Assembly (NCBI GenBank): GCA_010015805.1
Contig: ML978122.1
Coordinates: 3,258,452-3,322,451 of the forward strand
DNA length: 64,000 nucleotides
Direction: 5' to 3'
Origin: Rhizodiscina lignyota
Lineage: Eukaryota; Ascomycota; Dothideomycetes; Aulographales; Rhizodiscinaceae
The notes below the pieces were generated by a model. That model was not told the origin of the DNA. It saw only the letters and a list, made by a program, of their open reading frames with translations, and did no database searches. The position numbers were made by a program, and so were the translations under genes. This document shows positions 1 to 11,198 of this stretch, in pieces; within the stretch, counting starts at the first letter, position 1; every line of letters starts with the position of its first letter.

Positions 1-530
1 ACGATGCAAGCTCGTGCTGCTGTTCAAGAGTCCTGCGGGCGGAGATTAACGTCAGCACAGCTTTGTCGCTCTGAGCGTGCCCATTGTCGAAGCTCCTACT
101 CCTCCTGAACGCGTTGCTCAAGGATCGTTCAATTCAACAAAATCCCTCATCAACTGAAGTAACACGATGCTCGAAATTGATTTGCAAATGAAAGAGGGTC
201 CCTACAAGTCCTGATCTCTGAAGAAGACAACGCTTCTCTGCAAGAACTTCAGTCAATCTACCGAGTAGCCTTTTTTGAATCTGTACGTACTTCCGCCACC
301 AGGAGAGCCAGCTCATCCTTCTGAGCATCTGTCAAACTACCCAATTGAACGCCTTTCAGCTCCGTTCCAATGTATGGCGTAAGCTCTTCAACTGCGGTTG
401 CCTCTGCCAGCAGCGACTTCTTTTCGGGGTCTGCGAAAAAAGCTCGGTCACGAGCAGGAGTGAACTCCTCATGTGGAGGATGAGGAGGTTTGTAAGCCAG
501 CACTGCTGGGGTAACTGAATTGGCCACCAT
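1..530 (-). CDS. TauD/TfdA-family Fe(II)/2-oxoglutarate dioxygenase, N-terminal part (runs off left edge)
   Basis: This is the start of a gene whose 3' part lies outside the window. Exon 1 is 530-291 (80 codons from ATG at 530). The next exons are 237-206 and 32-1, joined by introns 290-238 (donor GTACGT) and 205-33 (donor GTAGGG, acceptor CCGCAG). Joined, the frame reads FFRDQDLTLEQQ, the first conserved block of fungal sulfonate/taurine-type dioxygenases. It follows an N-terminus containing PHPPHEEFTPARDRAFF and LTPYIGTELKGVQL, both typical of that family. Family members hydroxylate small sulfonates, sulfate esters or related substrates using Fe(II) and 2-oxoglutarate. The iron-binding HxD...H residues would lie beyond the edge and cannot be checked. 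The second intron (173 nt) is longer than its neighbours. The gene is divergent from the DUF427 gene. The family call is firm; the substrate is unknown. Confidence 0.85.
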
Positions 531-1139
531 GATGGTAAGTAAGCTCGAAATTAGGATCGATATCGGTGGCGAATATCCTTCGTATTACAAGCTGGAGCTG
601 TAGCTATCTTTTCTACTGCAAAGAGTAAGAAGTGTAAGCAGCTCGCATCAACCGCCCTGATTGTTATATAGATCTGGAACCGCGGCACCTACGACACATA
701 CTAAACAGCTGCACATGTCAGCGCTCATGCTCACTGATTCCAATACAGTGTCGCCGGCGGAAAGTTTCCCGTGCGGGAGCGATTTTGAGTCATTCTGGCC
801 TCTTGATTGATTTCCAATTGCCCATAATGTAATGCAGGGTCTCTCCACCTTTTCCTCTTCCGGGAGTTCCATCCCCGCATATTAGGAAGATCTATCTTTC
901 CTAAGCTTCGCCCTCATAATCGCAATTATCACACTGTACTGCGGAAGCTTCTCGAGTCATAGCAGTATTGAGAGTTGTATAAAATATTTTGTTCACTGCT
1001 CCCAGGAGAACTATAACATTGATCAGTCTGACGTCAATACCTACATAGTCCTCTATCTTCCGGTCCTCTCCGTCATAGTACTTGATCCAGAACCTTTCTT
1101 GGAGAAAAATCAATCCTTTTCGGCCGAAAAGCAATCAAA
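531..1139. other. Divergent intergenic region, dioxygenase / DUF427 genes
   Basis: About 0.6 kb lies between two divergent starts, so it should hold both promoters. I see no convincing open frame, RNA gene or clear repeat here. Confidence 0.5.
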
Positions 1140-2013
1140 ATGTCCACCATAGATAAAGCTGCAATTACCGACCTGCTCACAAATGGCCCTCATCGCTCAG
1201 AAGTAGGCCGCAAGCAATTAACGCTTGCACTTGGAGGGCTTTACATCGCATCCACTACCCTTTCAGAAAAACCGTATTTAGTCTGGGAGAAAGAAAAGGG
1301 CTATCCTCGATACTACATTCCCATTCAGTCGCTGCACCCCGATATTAAGGCACAGCTGGGCGGCGAGACGAATGGTCATCAAGCCTCAGGAACGACAGTC
1401 AAGCTCGAGACAGTTGCGACGGTAAAAGGGAATAACGATTCAGCAGCTGCCATTGAGACGTTGACCGTGGGATCAAAGACGACGACATGGGTGCGATTTA
1501 CCGAAGGCCTTTACAACGGATTCATCAGGTTCGAGCGCAGTGAGATCGACGATTGGTTCCAGAACGGTCAGTTATTTTTTGGCATCAAGAACCCGTTCAA
1601 GCGCATCGATACCGCTCCTGTCTCGAACCACATCGTTGTCAAAGTCGATGGTGAAGTGGTCGCTGAGACGGATGTTGCCGTTTTGCTCAACGAGACCGGA
1701 CTGAAGGAGACGTATTACATCCCTGCGACGAGCGTCAAGAATTGGGGCACGGTAGAGAAGAGCGATCTGAGAACTGCCTGCCCGTATAAGGGCGAGGCTT
1801 GGTGGGTCTCCTCTCATGCCAACGTTGGAGCTAAGGAAGGATTTCAACTGACAAATCTGCAGGTACCTGTCAATCACGGTAAAGGGAAAGAAGTACGATA
1901 ACCTAATTTGGTACTACCCGTATCCCACGCATGAGAGCGCCGGTGTGGAGGGCTTGATCAGCTTCTATAATAAAGAAGGCGTTGATATCCTGGTTGATGG
2001 GGTGAAGATCTGA
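1140..2013 (+). CDS. DUF427-domain protein
   Basis: Two exons, 1140-1801 and 1863-2013, encode 270 aa. The intron 1802-1862 (GTGGGT...CTGCAG, 61 nt, with ctgac near its end) restores CPYKGEAW followed by a GKKYDNLIWYYPYP segment. This is the classic DUF427 signature (CPYKGxAxYW...Y..P.P). Without the splice the frame ends in unrelated sequence. The C-terminal third carries the canonical domain (VKVDGEVVAETDVAVLL...YYIPATSV). The N-terminal half has a second, weaker stretch of similar style (YIASTTLSEKPYLVWEKEKGYPRYYIP), so the protein may be a tandem pair of DUF427 folds, as in many fungal members. No signal peptide or membrane segment is seen. The molecular function of DUF427 is not established. 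The divergent dioxygenase neighbour may share its regulation, but that is inference. Confidence 0.88.
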
Positions 2014-2673
2014 GTCGGGGGCATTCATCGGTACATTATCATTCCCACTTAGCTATAAACGGACGATCAGGATTGTAGTCACTTTAGCTGAATCAAGGGT
2101 TCAAGTTCCAACTCAGACAAACACATTGCACCATCATCGCTTGAACGAACTCAAGCGCGATTTCTTCGCGTGACTAAGCAGGTCCCCACTTTGAACCTCC
2201 TCTGACCCTGGTCAACAACATGCGATCAAGCACCATCCTTCGCCCGTTTCGGAATCCAACACCTGTTCAAAGTCTCCAGTTTCACGAAGTGTACGCTTGT
2301 CGGCGAGTCGTAATGAGCTTCGATAGGACGCGGCGGATATGCTGAAGATGTATCATCAGGTCGTAGCGTTCGATGACTAACGTTCTCCGGTTTCCTGGCT
2401 TCGAACCGCTTCCGGATTGTCACTATAAGGAGGAGCTAAGTCCAAGGACGTAAGTGGATCTATAGAGTAGCAGTGGAACCTCGAGTTTCTTTTGATACAT
2501 TCCATTTCTGTACAAGAATCGTCAGGCGGCTCGGTGTCATTACAGCAACTTTCCAAAGTCAACACGCGTGTTCCAGGACGAGACAAGAGGAAAGGGAGTA
2601 ACAGGCGAACAGCTCAAAACTGACAATAAGATCCGTTGAATCTTAAAGATCTTCACAAATTCTCGCCACGACC
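2014..2673. other. Intergenic, DUF427 to MFS transporter
   Basis: I see no gene here. Short frames on the minus strand at 2226-2586 show no family resemblance. Confidence 0.5.
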
Positions 2674-4478
2674 ATGACAATTGGTCGAGATACCGGCCGG
2701 CTCGAGGGAAAGACTGGAGAGTCTCTGCATCGCCAGGTCTCGAGTTCCCACATGGACGAACAGCATGCCGGGTCGAAGAAAATGGAAGATGCTGGCCCCA
2801 CAGAAGTTCAAAGACCCAGTTTCGACGGTGAATCCCTTGATTCGGTCAAGGGGGTTATTGATATTCAAGCCATTGATCCAGTATTGGCGAAGAAGATGGC
2901 GCTCGTCAATAAAGCGATTGACGATATCGGAATGACCAATTTCCAATGGAAGCTGTTCTTCCTCAATGGATTTGGATATGCAGTCGACTCGGTTAGTTCA
3001 CAAATACCTTCTTTCCTCCAACCGCATCCTTGTGCCGAGCTAATGCGTCATGACAGCTGCTCGTTGTCGCCCATTCTATTGCGAATCCGGCAGTGCAACA
3101 GGAGTATGGATTACCAAGTCCGCATGTCTCTGGAATTCCACTGGCATCGCAAGTCGGTCTTCTCGTCGGCGCTGGGATATGGGGATTCTCAGCCGATATC
3201 ATTGGCAGGAGGATCGCTTTTAACACAAGCTTGTTTTCCTGCGCCATCTTCGTGATCATTGCTGGAGCAATGCCTGGTTACATATCTTTTGCTGCTTTGT
3301 AGGTGCATCCGCCCTTGTTCCTCATCTGCGGCTGAGAAATGTCCCCAGAGTTGCCATCTATTCCGCTGGCGCTGGTGGAAATTACATCCTGGACGCCACC
3401 AGCTACTTGGAATTCCTTCCAACTACACATGCTTGGCTGGTCACCTTCATGGCCTTGTGGTGGGCTATCGGATATACCGTTACTGGGCTGCTCGCTTGGG
3501 CGTTCATGAGTAACTTCAGCTGTGCGCCAGACGCAACACCGCAGACCTGCACACGTGCGGACAACATGGGGTGGCGGTACCTCCACTTCACATGCGGAGC
3601 ACTTGTCTTGTTCATGGCCCTGGCTCGAGTTACCCTCATCAGGATGGTGCAGACACCACGATGGTTGCTAAGTCAGAATCGAGATGCCGAGGTGATCAAG
3701 GTCTTGAACAAAATATCGGCCGAGTCCAAAAACATGCACCATTTGACGCTGGAGCAGCTCCAAGCAGAAGGTGTCGTCCTTCACACCGATAAATCCGTTT
3801 GGTCCTCTTTGCGACTGAAGATGCACTTCAAAGGTCTCTTCCAGACGCGAGCGCTCGGATGGTCAACGGCCATGATATTGTGCAACTGGTTCGTGATTGG
3901 AATGGTCACCCCACTCTATGGCGCCTTTCTGCCATTCTATCTCTACTCGCGAGGTGCAGATGTTGGGGATGATTCGAATTATACGACATGGAGGGATTAC
4001 GCAATCAACCAGGCCGCTGGTCTTGTCGGTCCACTTATTGCTGCCGTCTTGATCGAAAGCAAATTCATTGGACGGCGGGGTACGTTGGCCATTGGTGCGG
4101 CAATAACGACGGCCCTCCAGTTTGGATATACACAAATCAAGACACCTGCACAGAATCTTGGTGTCTCGGCTGCTATATCTGCTGCATCGTGAGTTCATCT
4201 CCGACTCTTGATAAAGATCGCTGACTATGTCTAGCAACATCTACTACGGCACAATCTATGCGTATACTCCAGAAATCTTGCCGTCCGCTCATCGTGCGAC
4301 TGGTTATGGTCTTTGTGTCGTTCTGAATCGGATCGGTGGCATCCTTGGTGTGCTTGTTGGAAGCTACGCGAATGTAGAGACGACAGCGCCGTTGTTCGTT
4401 TGCGCAGCATTGTTTGGCTTGCTCATCGTGCTCAGCCTGTTGTTGCCATTCGAATCAAGGGGCAAGAGAAGCCAATGA
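2674..4478 (+). CDS. Major facilitator superfamily transporter (sugar/SV2-like group)
   Basis: Four exons (2674-2991, 3057-3298, 3349-4188, 4235-4478) give 547 aa. Introns are 2992-3056 (GTTAGT...GACAG), 3299-3348 (GTAGGT...CCCCAG, 50 nt) and 4189-4234 (GTGAGT...TCTAG, 46 nt); each is needed to keep frame. After a roughly 95-residue hydrophilic N-terminus the protein has the run of hydrophobic segments of a 12-helix MFS carrier. Visible family motifs are GIWGFSADIIGRR (the G-x-x-x-D-x-x-G-R-R loop 2-3 signature), GAGGNYILDATSYLEFLP (helix 4 region of this group) and IYAYTPEILPSAHRATGYG (helix 10-11 region). These fit the plasma-membrane SV2/SVOP-like, sugar/organic-acid group. The substrate is unknown. 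The C-terminus is short and hydrophilic (ESRGKRSQ). Confidence 0.88.
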
Positions 4479-5208
4479 TGAGTGAATTCACCGCTTCCCA
4501 GGCTAGTTTCGCTAGCCTCGATTATCCCCAAACAGCTGCAAGCTGCGATTGATAGCTGCAAGAAGGACATCCATCGAATGTGAGGTCTCTGGATAGATAA
4601 GTCTGTGGAGCAAATTAAGCATGTGCAACAAAGGTCGAAAACCGTGCTGTGTCAATGTTATAGTAGCTCATGCGGAGACCCCCGATAGAATTCCAGTACA
4701 CTCTAGCAATGTTTGCACTTTCAAAATCATCCTCATTGCAAACAGCGGAGCTCACGTTTGAGCATCGGCGTTCTGTCGCGCAGATTCTTGTCGTATCCCC
4801 CTTTCCATCAGATTCAGCGAGACTTCCACGTCTCTGACTTGCTAAATCTTAGCTGCTTTCCGGAGTCGTCAGCTTGGACAGTGTACTGACATGGCATCAA
4901 TTAATATAGAGACACAGGCAGAACACCGGAGGAGAAGACGAGAGGTGTTGAACATCCTTGGCCTGGCCCAGCACAAAACGATGTAAACATTACGAGATCA
5001 GCCCTTACCGTATAGGATTAGCGCACATTTTCAGAGGAAGGTGACAGGTCTTGGCAAAAATTTCCAGAAACACCAACTTGCATAGCTCTCTACTTCCCTT
5101 TTCTCCAATCTTTCGCGTGCCCGCGTCAACAGCCCATCAGCACGGCATTTCCTCTGCCACATACCTTTTCTGTTGCTGAAGTCTTCAATTCAAAATTTCA
5201 CTTACACT
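4479..5208. other. Intergenic, MFS transporter to TOM20
   Basis: I see no gene. The pyrimidine-rich stretch around 5090-5200 just before the TOM20 start is the kind of leader seen in fungal 5' UTRs. Confidence 0.5.
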
Positions 5209-5841
5209 ATGTCTACGCAATCAAGCACCGGCCCAATCGTCGCCGCATCCATCGGCGTCTTCGCAACCGGCTTCCTCGCATACGCGCTATATTTTGATCA
5301 CCGGCGACGAACAGACCCCGACTTCCGTAAAGCACTGAAGCGCGAGAGCAAGAGACAAGCCAAGGCAGCGAAGGAGGAGGCTGAAGCGGAGGATGTGCAG
5401 CGCAGGAAGAAGATTCGAGATCTTGTGGCAGAGGCGAACGCTGAGGGATATCCTTCGGACCCAGAGAGGGTGGAGGAGTACTTCATGACAGAGGTGGCTG
5501 AAGGAGAGAAGAAGATTTCAGATGGTAGGTGTTTCCATGGGAGATGTGTTTAGGTATTCACGGATTGTCTAACGGGCGAGTGTAGGGTCTGACCCGGTCG
5601 ATGCAGCTCTGTGCTTCTACAAGGCCTTGAAAGTATACCCGAACCAAGAAGATCTAATCCACATCTTTGACAAGACGGTTCCTAAGGCAAGTGACCTCCC
5701 AGTGGAGGTTTGGCATGGACTAACGCCCTTCAACAGCCAATCCTTGACATCCTCGCTCAAATGATTGCGGCCGACCCGAGCATTCGCATCCGTTCCTCCA
5801 CTGCTGGCTCAGCAGCTTCCGACCGTGGCGTTGATGACTAG
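5209..5841 (+). CDS. TOM20: Mitochondrial import receptor subunit TOM20
   Basis: Three exons (5209-5524, 5586-5686, 5737-5841) encode 173 aa. The start at 5209 ([14 protein letters not shown]) is preferred over the upstream in-frame ATG at 5173 because it puts the membrane anchor ([20 protein letters not shown], about residues 10-29) at the N-terminus, as in fungal Tom20. After the anchor come the hallmark [14 protein letters not shown], a Lys/Glu-rich linker, and the cytosolic receptor domain ([27 protein letters not shown] / [11 protein letters not shown]). Tom20 sits in the outer mitochondrial membrane and binds presequences for the TOM complex. Intron 1 (5525-5585) is GT-AG. Intron 2 (5687-5736) starts with GCAAGT and ends with CAACAG, a GC-AG intron with a perfect GGACTAACG branch site; the only nearby GT donor gives a premature stop. 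The gene is convergent with CLP1. Confidence 0.95.
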
Positions 5842-6297
5842 AGCATAGCTTGCTCACTCGCAGTCCAACATCTCCTCTCTTCGCTCTGGAACCAGCTCTG
5901 CGAGCGAAATCCCAAACTTGGAGCCTTTTTCGCCTTCCTGTCTATATCTCCTGTACAAAATTCCATCGCTTGGAGTCGGGCTTTTGAATGGATGCGTTTG
6001 CAAATTACGATCGTAGACCTGGAACGACGAGGCATGTCAAGGAACAGAGCGGTTCGGAAGCTCTTGCAAAGCAGGTAGCGCTTTTTGCTGCCCTCATTGA
6101 ATTTCTTGCTCTGTATTTATGACCCTTTGAGACTGCGCGGCTCGACCATAAGCGCAGAGAATCACATAATACATTCCTCTCGCCCAACCATGCGTTATCG
6201 TCACAAACGAGCCAAGGCTGCATGGTATATGGTATAGACCTAAAATGAAACGCCGTCGCAATGCAATGCTGATCTGAAGTGTCTCCAAGAATGCGTT
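5842..6297. other. Convergent 3' region, TOM20 / CLP1
   Basis: This is the space between two convergent stop codons. It should hold both 3' UTRs; I see nothing else. Confidence 0.5.
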
Positions 6298-7749
6298 TCA
6301 ACCCATCAAATCCATGATGCCTTCAGGCCAATCTCCCACCACGACCGCATTTCCGGGAACTCTCCCACTCACGGGGCTGAGCAACCTCAGCTTTTTCTTT
6401 GCCTCGTCCACTTCTGCAACATACATGTACCCTAGTACACTCGAGTCGCGGATCGTCTCCTGACTATCGGTTGCAGATGCGGTTGTTATGGCAAGCAGTG
6501 CGTTCTGGAGCATCATGCTTGGCATGACTTTGTCGTAAATGTTGGAGACGCCAAACGACGAGGGGTCGTAGTCGTCATCGTCGTCGTCTGCACCTGGGTT
6601 GAATGAGGATGAGTTACCAGATGTAGACTTGATTTTGTAGATGCTTATCTGGCTGAAGTCCACCATCTGCGTGTAAGGGCTGAGCGGCGCAGAAGGTACA
6701 CCGAAGAAATAGTTCCGCACTTGCGCCTGGCGCAGTTGCCGCATGTACAATTCGTCACGCTCGACACAGCCTTCGGATTTGGCGAGTCGGACCACAGAGA
6801 CGGGTGCGTCGCCCTCGCTGGTGCCGGCGCTGAAGAGTCGGGTCATGTCCTTGTAGAGACGCTCAGAGCCGAGGACGACGATCACATTGACGGAGAACTC
6901 GGACACGATATGTTGGATCATCTCATATGAGCCGCCTTTGCCGGACGAGATGCTGCCAGGAGTGTCGAGGAAGCAACCAGCCTGGCGCACTTCGTCGTCT
7001 TCCTGGAATCTACTCGTCACAGCCAGAGCCAGTCGTGTAATGAGTGCCTTGTATACTGCCTTATTCTCATCTGGCGTGCCGCACGCATAATGATACACCA
7101 ATGGCATCTTGATCGGAACCGCACTCGGGCCAGATATCGGACTGCTGCCCCAACCACCCACCTCTTCAACATCTAGAATGTCGGCAAACGTTGTCGCTGT
7201 GAGCGATCCCGGCACACTCAGCAATCCCTCTCGCGGATTCAAGTTCACGACTGTTGGCTGCCGTCCCATTTTGACCGCATAAGCCGTCAAGATCCTCATC
7301 AGGCTCGTCTTCCCGCAGTCCTCTGGCCCGACCACCAGCACTCTGGGCCCAATCGCATTGCTATTGGTCGCCGTGACCTGCCTCATCTCGTCCAGTGCAA
7401 AGTGCGCATTCGCAGCAACCCCCATCTCCGTCTCCTCGCCGACATAGTCGTTCTCCACCGCCCCGTAAATTTCGAGTTCGCACCCATGGTAGGTGAATAT
7501 CGCGCCTTTGAGCCCGGTGAAGGTGTATTCGCGACCTGGAGCGAGTTCGGAGCCGAAGAGCTCAGCGGTGCCGGTGAGGAGCTTGATGCGGAGGGTGCGC
7601 GCGAAGGGGACTTCGAAACGATATTCGGTGTTGGCAGAAAGGGACTGTGTGCGGATTGAGGGCGCAGATTGGAGGGAGGATTGGGCGGTGGTGTCGACGC
7701 CGGTGGAGTTGAAGGAGAGGCCGGGGAGCTGGAGGCCGGGGATGGACAT
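6298..7749 (-). CDS. CLP1: mRNA cleavage and polyadenylation factor CLP1
   Basis: A single uninterrupted frame of 483 aa, normal length for fungal Clp1. The N-terminal beta domain (YRFEVPFARTLRIKLLTGTAELFG, HGCELEIYG) is followed by a central P-loop GPEDCGKTS at residues 141-149. Downstream are the family blocks PTVVNLNPREGLLSVPGSL, PLVYHYACGTPDENKAVYK, GCFLDTPGSIS and VIVVLGSERLY, then a C-terminal domain ending in GNAVVVGDWPEGIMDLMG. Clp1 is a nuclear subunit of cleavage factor IA, which bridges cleavage and polyadenylation factors. An acidic run (Asp x5) near residues 391-395 is an unremarkable insertion. Upstream on the minus strand a donor GTAAGT at 7945 and an acceptor ending at 7757 could define a 189-nt intron in the 5' UTR; that is inference. 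Confidence 0.96.
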   Translation of the reverse strand: MSIPGLQLPGLSFNSTGVDTTAQSSLQSAPSIRTQSLSANTEYRFEVPFARTLRIKLLTGTAELFGSELAPGREYTFTGLKGAIFTYHGCELEIYGAVENDYVGEETEMGVAANAHFALDEMRQVTATNSNAIGPRVLVVGPEDCGKTSLMRILTAYAVKMGRQPTVVNLNPREGLLSVPGSLTATTFADILDVEEVGGWGSSPISGPSAVPIKMPLVYHYACGTPDENKAVYKALITRLALAVTSRFQEDDEVRQAGCFLDTPGSISSGKGGSYEMIQHIVSEFSVNVIVVLGSERLYKDMTRLFSAGTSEGDAPVSVVRLAKSEGCVERDELYMRQLRQAQVRNYFFGVPSAPLSPYTQMVDFSQISIYKIKSTSGNSSSFNPGADDDDDDYDPSSFGVSNIYDKVMPSMMLQNALLAITTASATDSQETIRDSSVLGYMYVAEVDEAKKKLRLLSPVSGRVPGNAVVVGDWPEGIMDLMG

Positions 7750-8631
7750 TTGGGCGCTGTATTACAGAATAGCCTTCAGCTGCTTTGAACGTATATTCTG
7801 GAGGAGACTGAGCGTTGAAGAATGTGGTACAGCGCCACGCTTGCAAGGATAGCGCTTTCTTTGAATTGGAGCATATTCAGGACTAAGAAGTCTTGGCAAG
7901 ATCGGTGCTAGAGCTTGAACATGAGCAAAATGTGAAAGTACTTACGCAAAGGTAAACTGCTGGGTGGGGTGGAGCTCGAAAATGTGTTGATGTTGGTCGA
8001 TATATGTGCCCCGGGCTTCATACGGGGGCCTCCTTAAGCTTGATCCGAATGCACCCATGCCGCGCTTGCCTAAATGGCTCTAGCTGCGCTCTTTACTTCA
8101 GCCATTATTCCCAGCTCCCTTTGACTCTGGACGTCATCCTTATATCTCAATGGCTTCATGTCCTGACCAATGGTCCTTTCTGGTTCTCGCGACGCCATTT
8201 CCCATCCCTCGATGCCAGACGTATTGCGTTGGTGATCCTGAAGTCGCGAGAACCGCCGAACTCCACCGCGTCGAGCGAGACGTTCATGGTGCTGCACTAG
8301 CCAGCTAGCCTGCCACCAACGCTCCACGTCTCGGCGCATTGCTTCGCGGAAATCGCGGAATCGGAGTTGCAGCATTGAGTCATCGCGATTACGAACCGCG
8401 CCTGTATCGCGCCATTCGCGCCTCGAAACACTTTCGATTCTCCTCGCTGTCAAGCTATTCCGCTCGTCTTACTATACCCATTGAGATGCAGTTTGAGTGT
8501 GCGTCGTTGTCGCCATCAAATTTCGGTGTTGGCATTGCGCTTTTTGTTGTTTTGACATGTCGTGAGAGTCGAGGGAGCTTGGATGCATCGAGAAACGTCT
8601 TAAACGAAACTCCGTACCCTCTTGAGCAAGT
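7750..8631. other. Divergent promoter region, CLP1 / Zn2Cys6 regulator
   Basis: This 0.88-kb divergent region should carry both promoters and the possible CLP1 leader intron (7945-7757, minus). I see no separate gene. Confidence 0.5.
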
Positions 8632-11139
8632 ATGACCTCTCAGGCACCGAAAGACCCTCAATTCCGCCGCAATGGCAAGCCTCAGGCGTGCGAGCCCTGC
8701 AGAAAGCTTAGGATCCGGTGCGACCATGGTCGTCCAATTTGTGGCAGGTGCAGCAGGAAAAGACCCGAAGCTTGTGTCTATCACCCAGCTCCTATGACGA
8801 GAGCACCAACCGCTGTTCGTCAATGGCATGTCAGCACTGTAGATGGAGGCCCTCCAAGATCATCACGTCCTTCCACTTCTGACACTTCCCCTGTGACGCC
8901 GACTACCGCCACGTCCAATAATGCTGTCCGACCCGATGCTGCAGGACTACGCACTCCCCAATCCGTCCCAGGTCCAGGAGGATTGACACCTGGTATCGAA
9001 CCTCCTAAATCCTCCGGAGAACTCCTATCAGGTCCGGCAGCACAGCAAGATTCCTTCTTGGGCTCAACTAGTTATTCCGCTGCTCTCGCCGAGAGCCACC
9101 GTGGAAGTGTTGTAACTCCTGATCCCATGTTTGATCGTCCAGATACTCTCACGTTCACGAGATTCGTGACACCAGCGACGAAGAAGGCCGAGCAAGACCG
9201 GATCAATTATGGCGCTCGCCTGCTGGCTCTGCTTCCTACCCTGCCTCTCGCCGAAGAGCTCATAGATCGGTATATGCGGTTAAGTCAGGTCGTCATTGTA
9301 CCTTCTATGGTTGTCAACTTGTCACTGCAAGCACTCCGGCGCCAAATGGATTCCTTCTCCACTGATGAGAAATGCTACGAGATGTCTCGACGGATCTTCA
9401 TCGAGACGAATAAACCAATCCACTACAATGAAGATCTTCGACCCAACAACTACCACGAATTCTTCACAGGCGAACACTTGCGCTGGGAGATTCTTGGGCT
9501 GATATTCACATTGATGGGACTCTCTTGCATGACCATCGGGGAGGAGACTTCTTTTGCATCGACAATCGTGTCGTGCAAGGTCGACTGGAAGATCTTGATG
9601 GAAGAGATGCTGCTTGCGAGTAACCAATGCATCTCTTTTGCTTACCACTGCCAGACTCTCAACGATATGTTTGTATGGCTGCTGCATTGTAATCTGACGT
9701 TTCTGACTATGCATCGTGGGGAGTCTAGTAACGCCACCATGCCTGGTTTGACCGTTAACATACGCTAATTACGATAGATCACATCGTCTGGCGACGACTG
9801 GGAGACCTTTCTACTGCCGTGTACGAGATGGGCCTGCATCAAGACCCTGGATCAACAGATACGGCGCCATTCTTCCTGAAAGAGCTTCGCAAACGCTGCT
9901 TTGGCACAGCTTACTGTGCAGACAAAGCAATCGCAACCTTTTTGGGCAGGCCACCTCTCATTTCACGGCAGTACTCTTGCAGCACACTTCCAGTCGATCT
10001 CGACACAAGTGCTATCATGAGCTCTTCGCCTGGAGAACTGGCCAATCATCTTGCAGAGCTGGACTCTGATGGTTGGAACGTTGCAAAAGGACATTTTGTT
10101 CGGGCGACATTCCTGAGAGTCAGAATGGCTATCAGCTATATCCGAGAGGATGTGTTATTGTTGTCTCTGGGAACGGAAATCTCTGATTTAGAGGCCCGAG
10201 TCTAGTACGTGTTGCCTCTATCAGAGACAGTGATCAGACGCTGACAGACATTATCCAGCTCCACTCTCCAAAAGGCAGAAACGGCGTGGAACAACTTTCC
10301 TCAGTCTGCCCGTTACTCCGAGGCATGCTGGACCTCCGAGACGGATCCGATTATCTGCTTCATGATGCTACTTCTGTACCTCGACCACCTCCACTCGCTC
10401 TTCTTACTCTATCGTTTGTTGGTCAGGAAACGAGATACTGGAGCTGAGATGTTGGTTGATACGGCTCGGAAGCTACTATCCGCAGTCCTGGTGCTGTGTA
10501 AGGAGAGGAGTAGGCTTATTGCTATCGCCACAGACTTTCCGTGGATTGTAAGTGCATTATAGTCTGCTGAGCATACACCGTCTGACGACACAGATTTTAT
10601 ACTATGGTCTTCCTTCAGCCGCTCTTCTCTCTGCTGAGCTTTATCGTCAGCAGGCACAACAACCGCCACCTTCTTCGCAATCTTTTCTCTCTACAGCAAA
10701 TACCGTTCCGTTACCTCGTTCAGAACTCATCCGTAATCTCTCAGTCTTTGTCTCGGCTATGGAATGGGCCTCCTCGCCATCCGACGGAAACTATTCGCTT
10801 TGCGTCAGAGCCCGAAGGCATTTGTCAAGGGTGCTGGACGAAATCCTCGAGCAGCCCGCGAGCATGTCGCCTCCACCGGCCGCTGCTCCAGGACTGAATA
10901 CGACGCTGGCCAATGGTGGGGAACAGGATGGAACCGATGATGCGTTGAACGAGCAGGCTGCCGCTGGAACACTAGCAGCAATGGCCGGCGTTTCGAAGAT
11001 GGATGGTATGCCACCTCCAAGCTCGCAAGGATTGGGTTCGATGCCAGGTCAGGATGATGACTGGCAGAATATGGAGTTCTTCCTGGATGGACTTGTCGAT
11101 AACAACATTGATATGATGGACTGGAATCTTGGACTCTAG
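8632..11139 (+). CDS. Zn(II)2Cys6 fungal-specific transcription factor
   Basis: Four exons (8632-9727, 9778-10204, 10259-10547, 10594-11139) encode 785 aa; the introns are 50, 54 and 46 nt with GTAACG, GTACGT and GTAAGT donors. Near the N-terminus is the binuclear zinc cluster CEPCRKLRIRCDHGRPICGRC...C (C-x2-C-x6-C-x6-C-x2-C-x7-C), which binds DNA. A Ser/Thr/Pro-rich linker follows. The middle carries the fungal-specific regulatory domain: the first splice yields ESNHIVWRRLGDLSTAVYEMGLHQDP, then LRKRCFGTAYCADKAIATFLGRPPLI, both standard blocks of PF04082. The C-terminus is acidic and Gln/Gly/Pro-rich (DDDWQNMEFFLDGLVDNNIDMMDW), a plausible activation region. Its stop codon lies 59 bp from that of the convergent FAD monooxygenase. 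It could be a pathway regulator for that enzyme or for the peptide cluster at 19-23 kb, but nothing in the sequence shows its targets. Confidence 0.93.
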
Positions 11140-11198
11140 GCTCGGCTGTGACAAATCGCACCGCAGCTTCACGACTCTCTTGACTCGACGAATCGACG

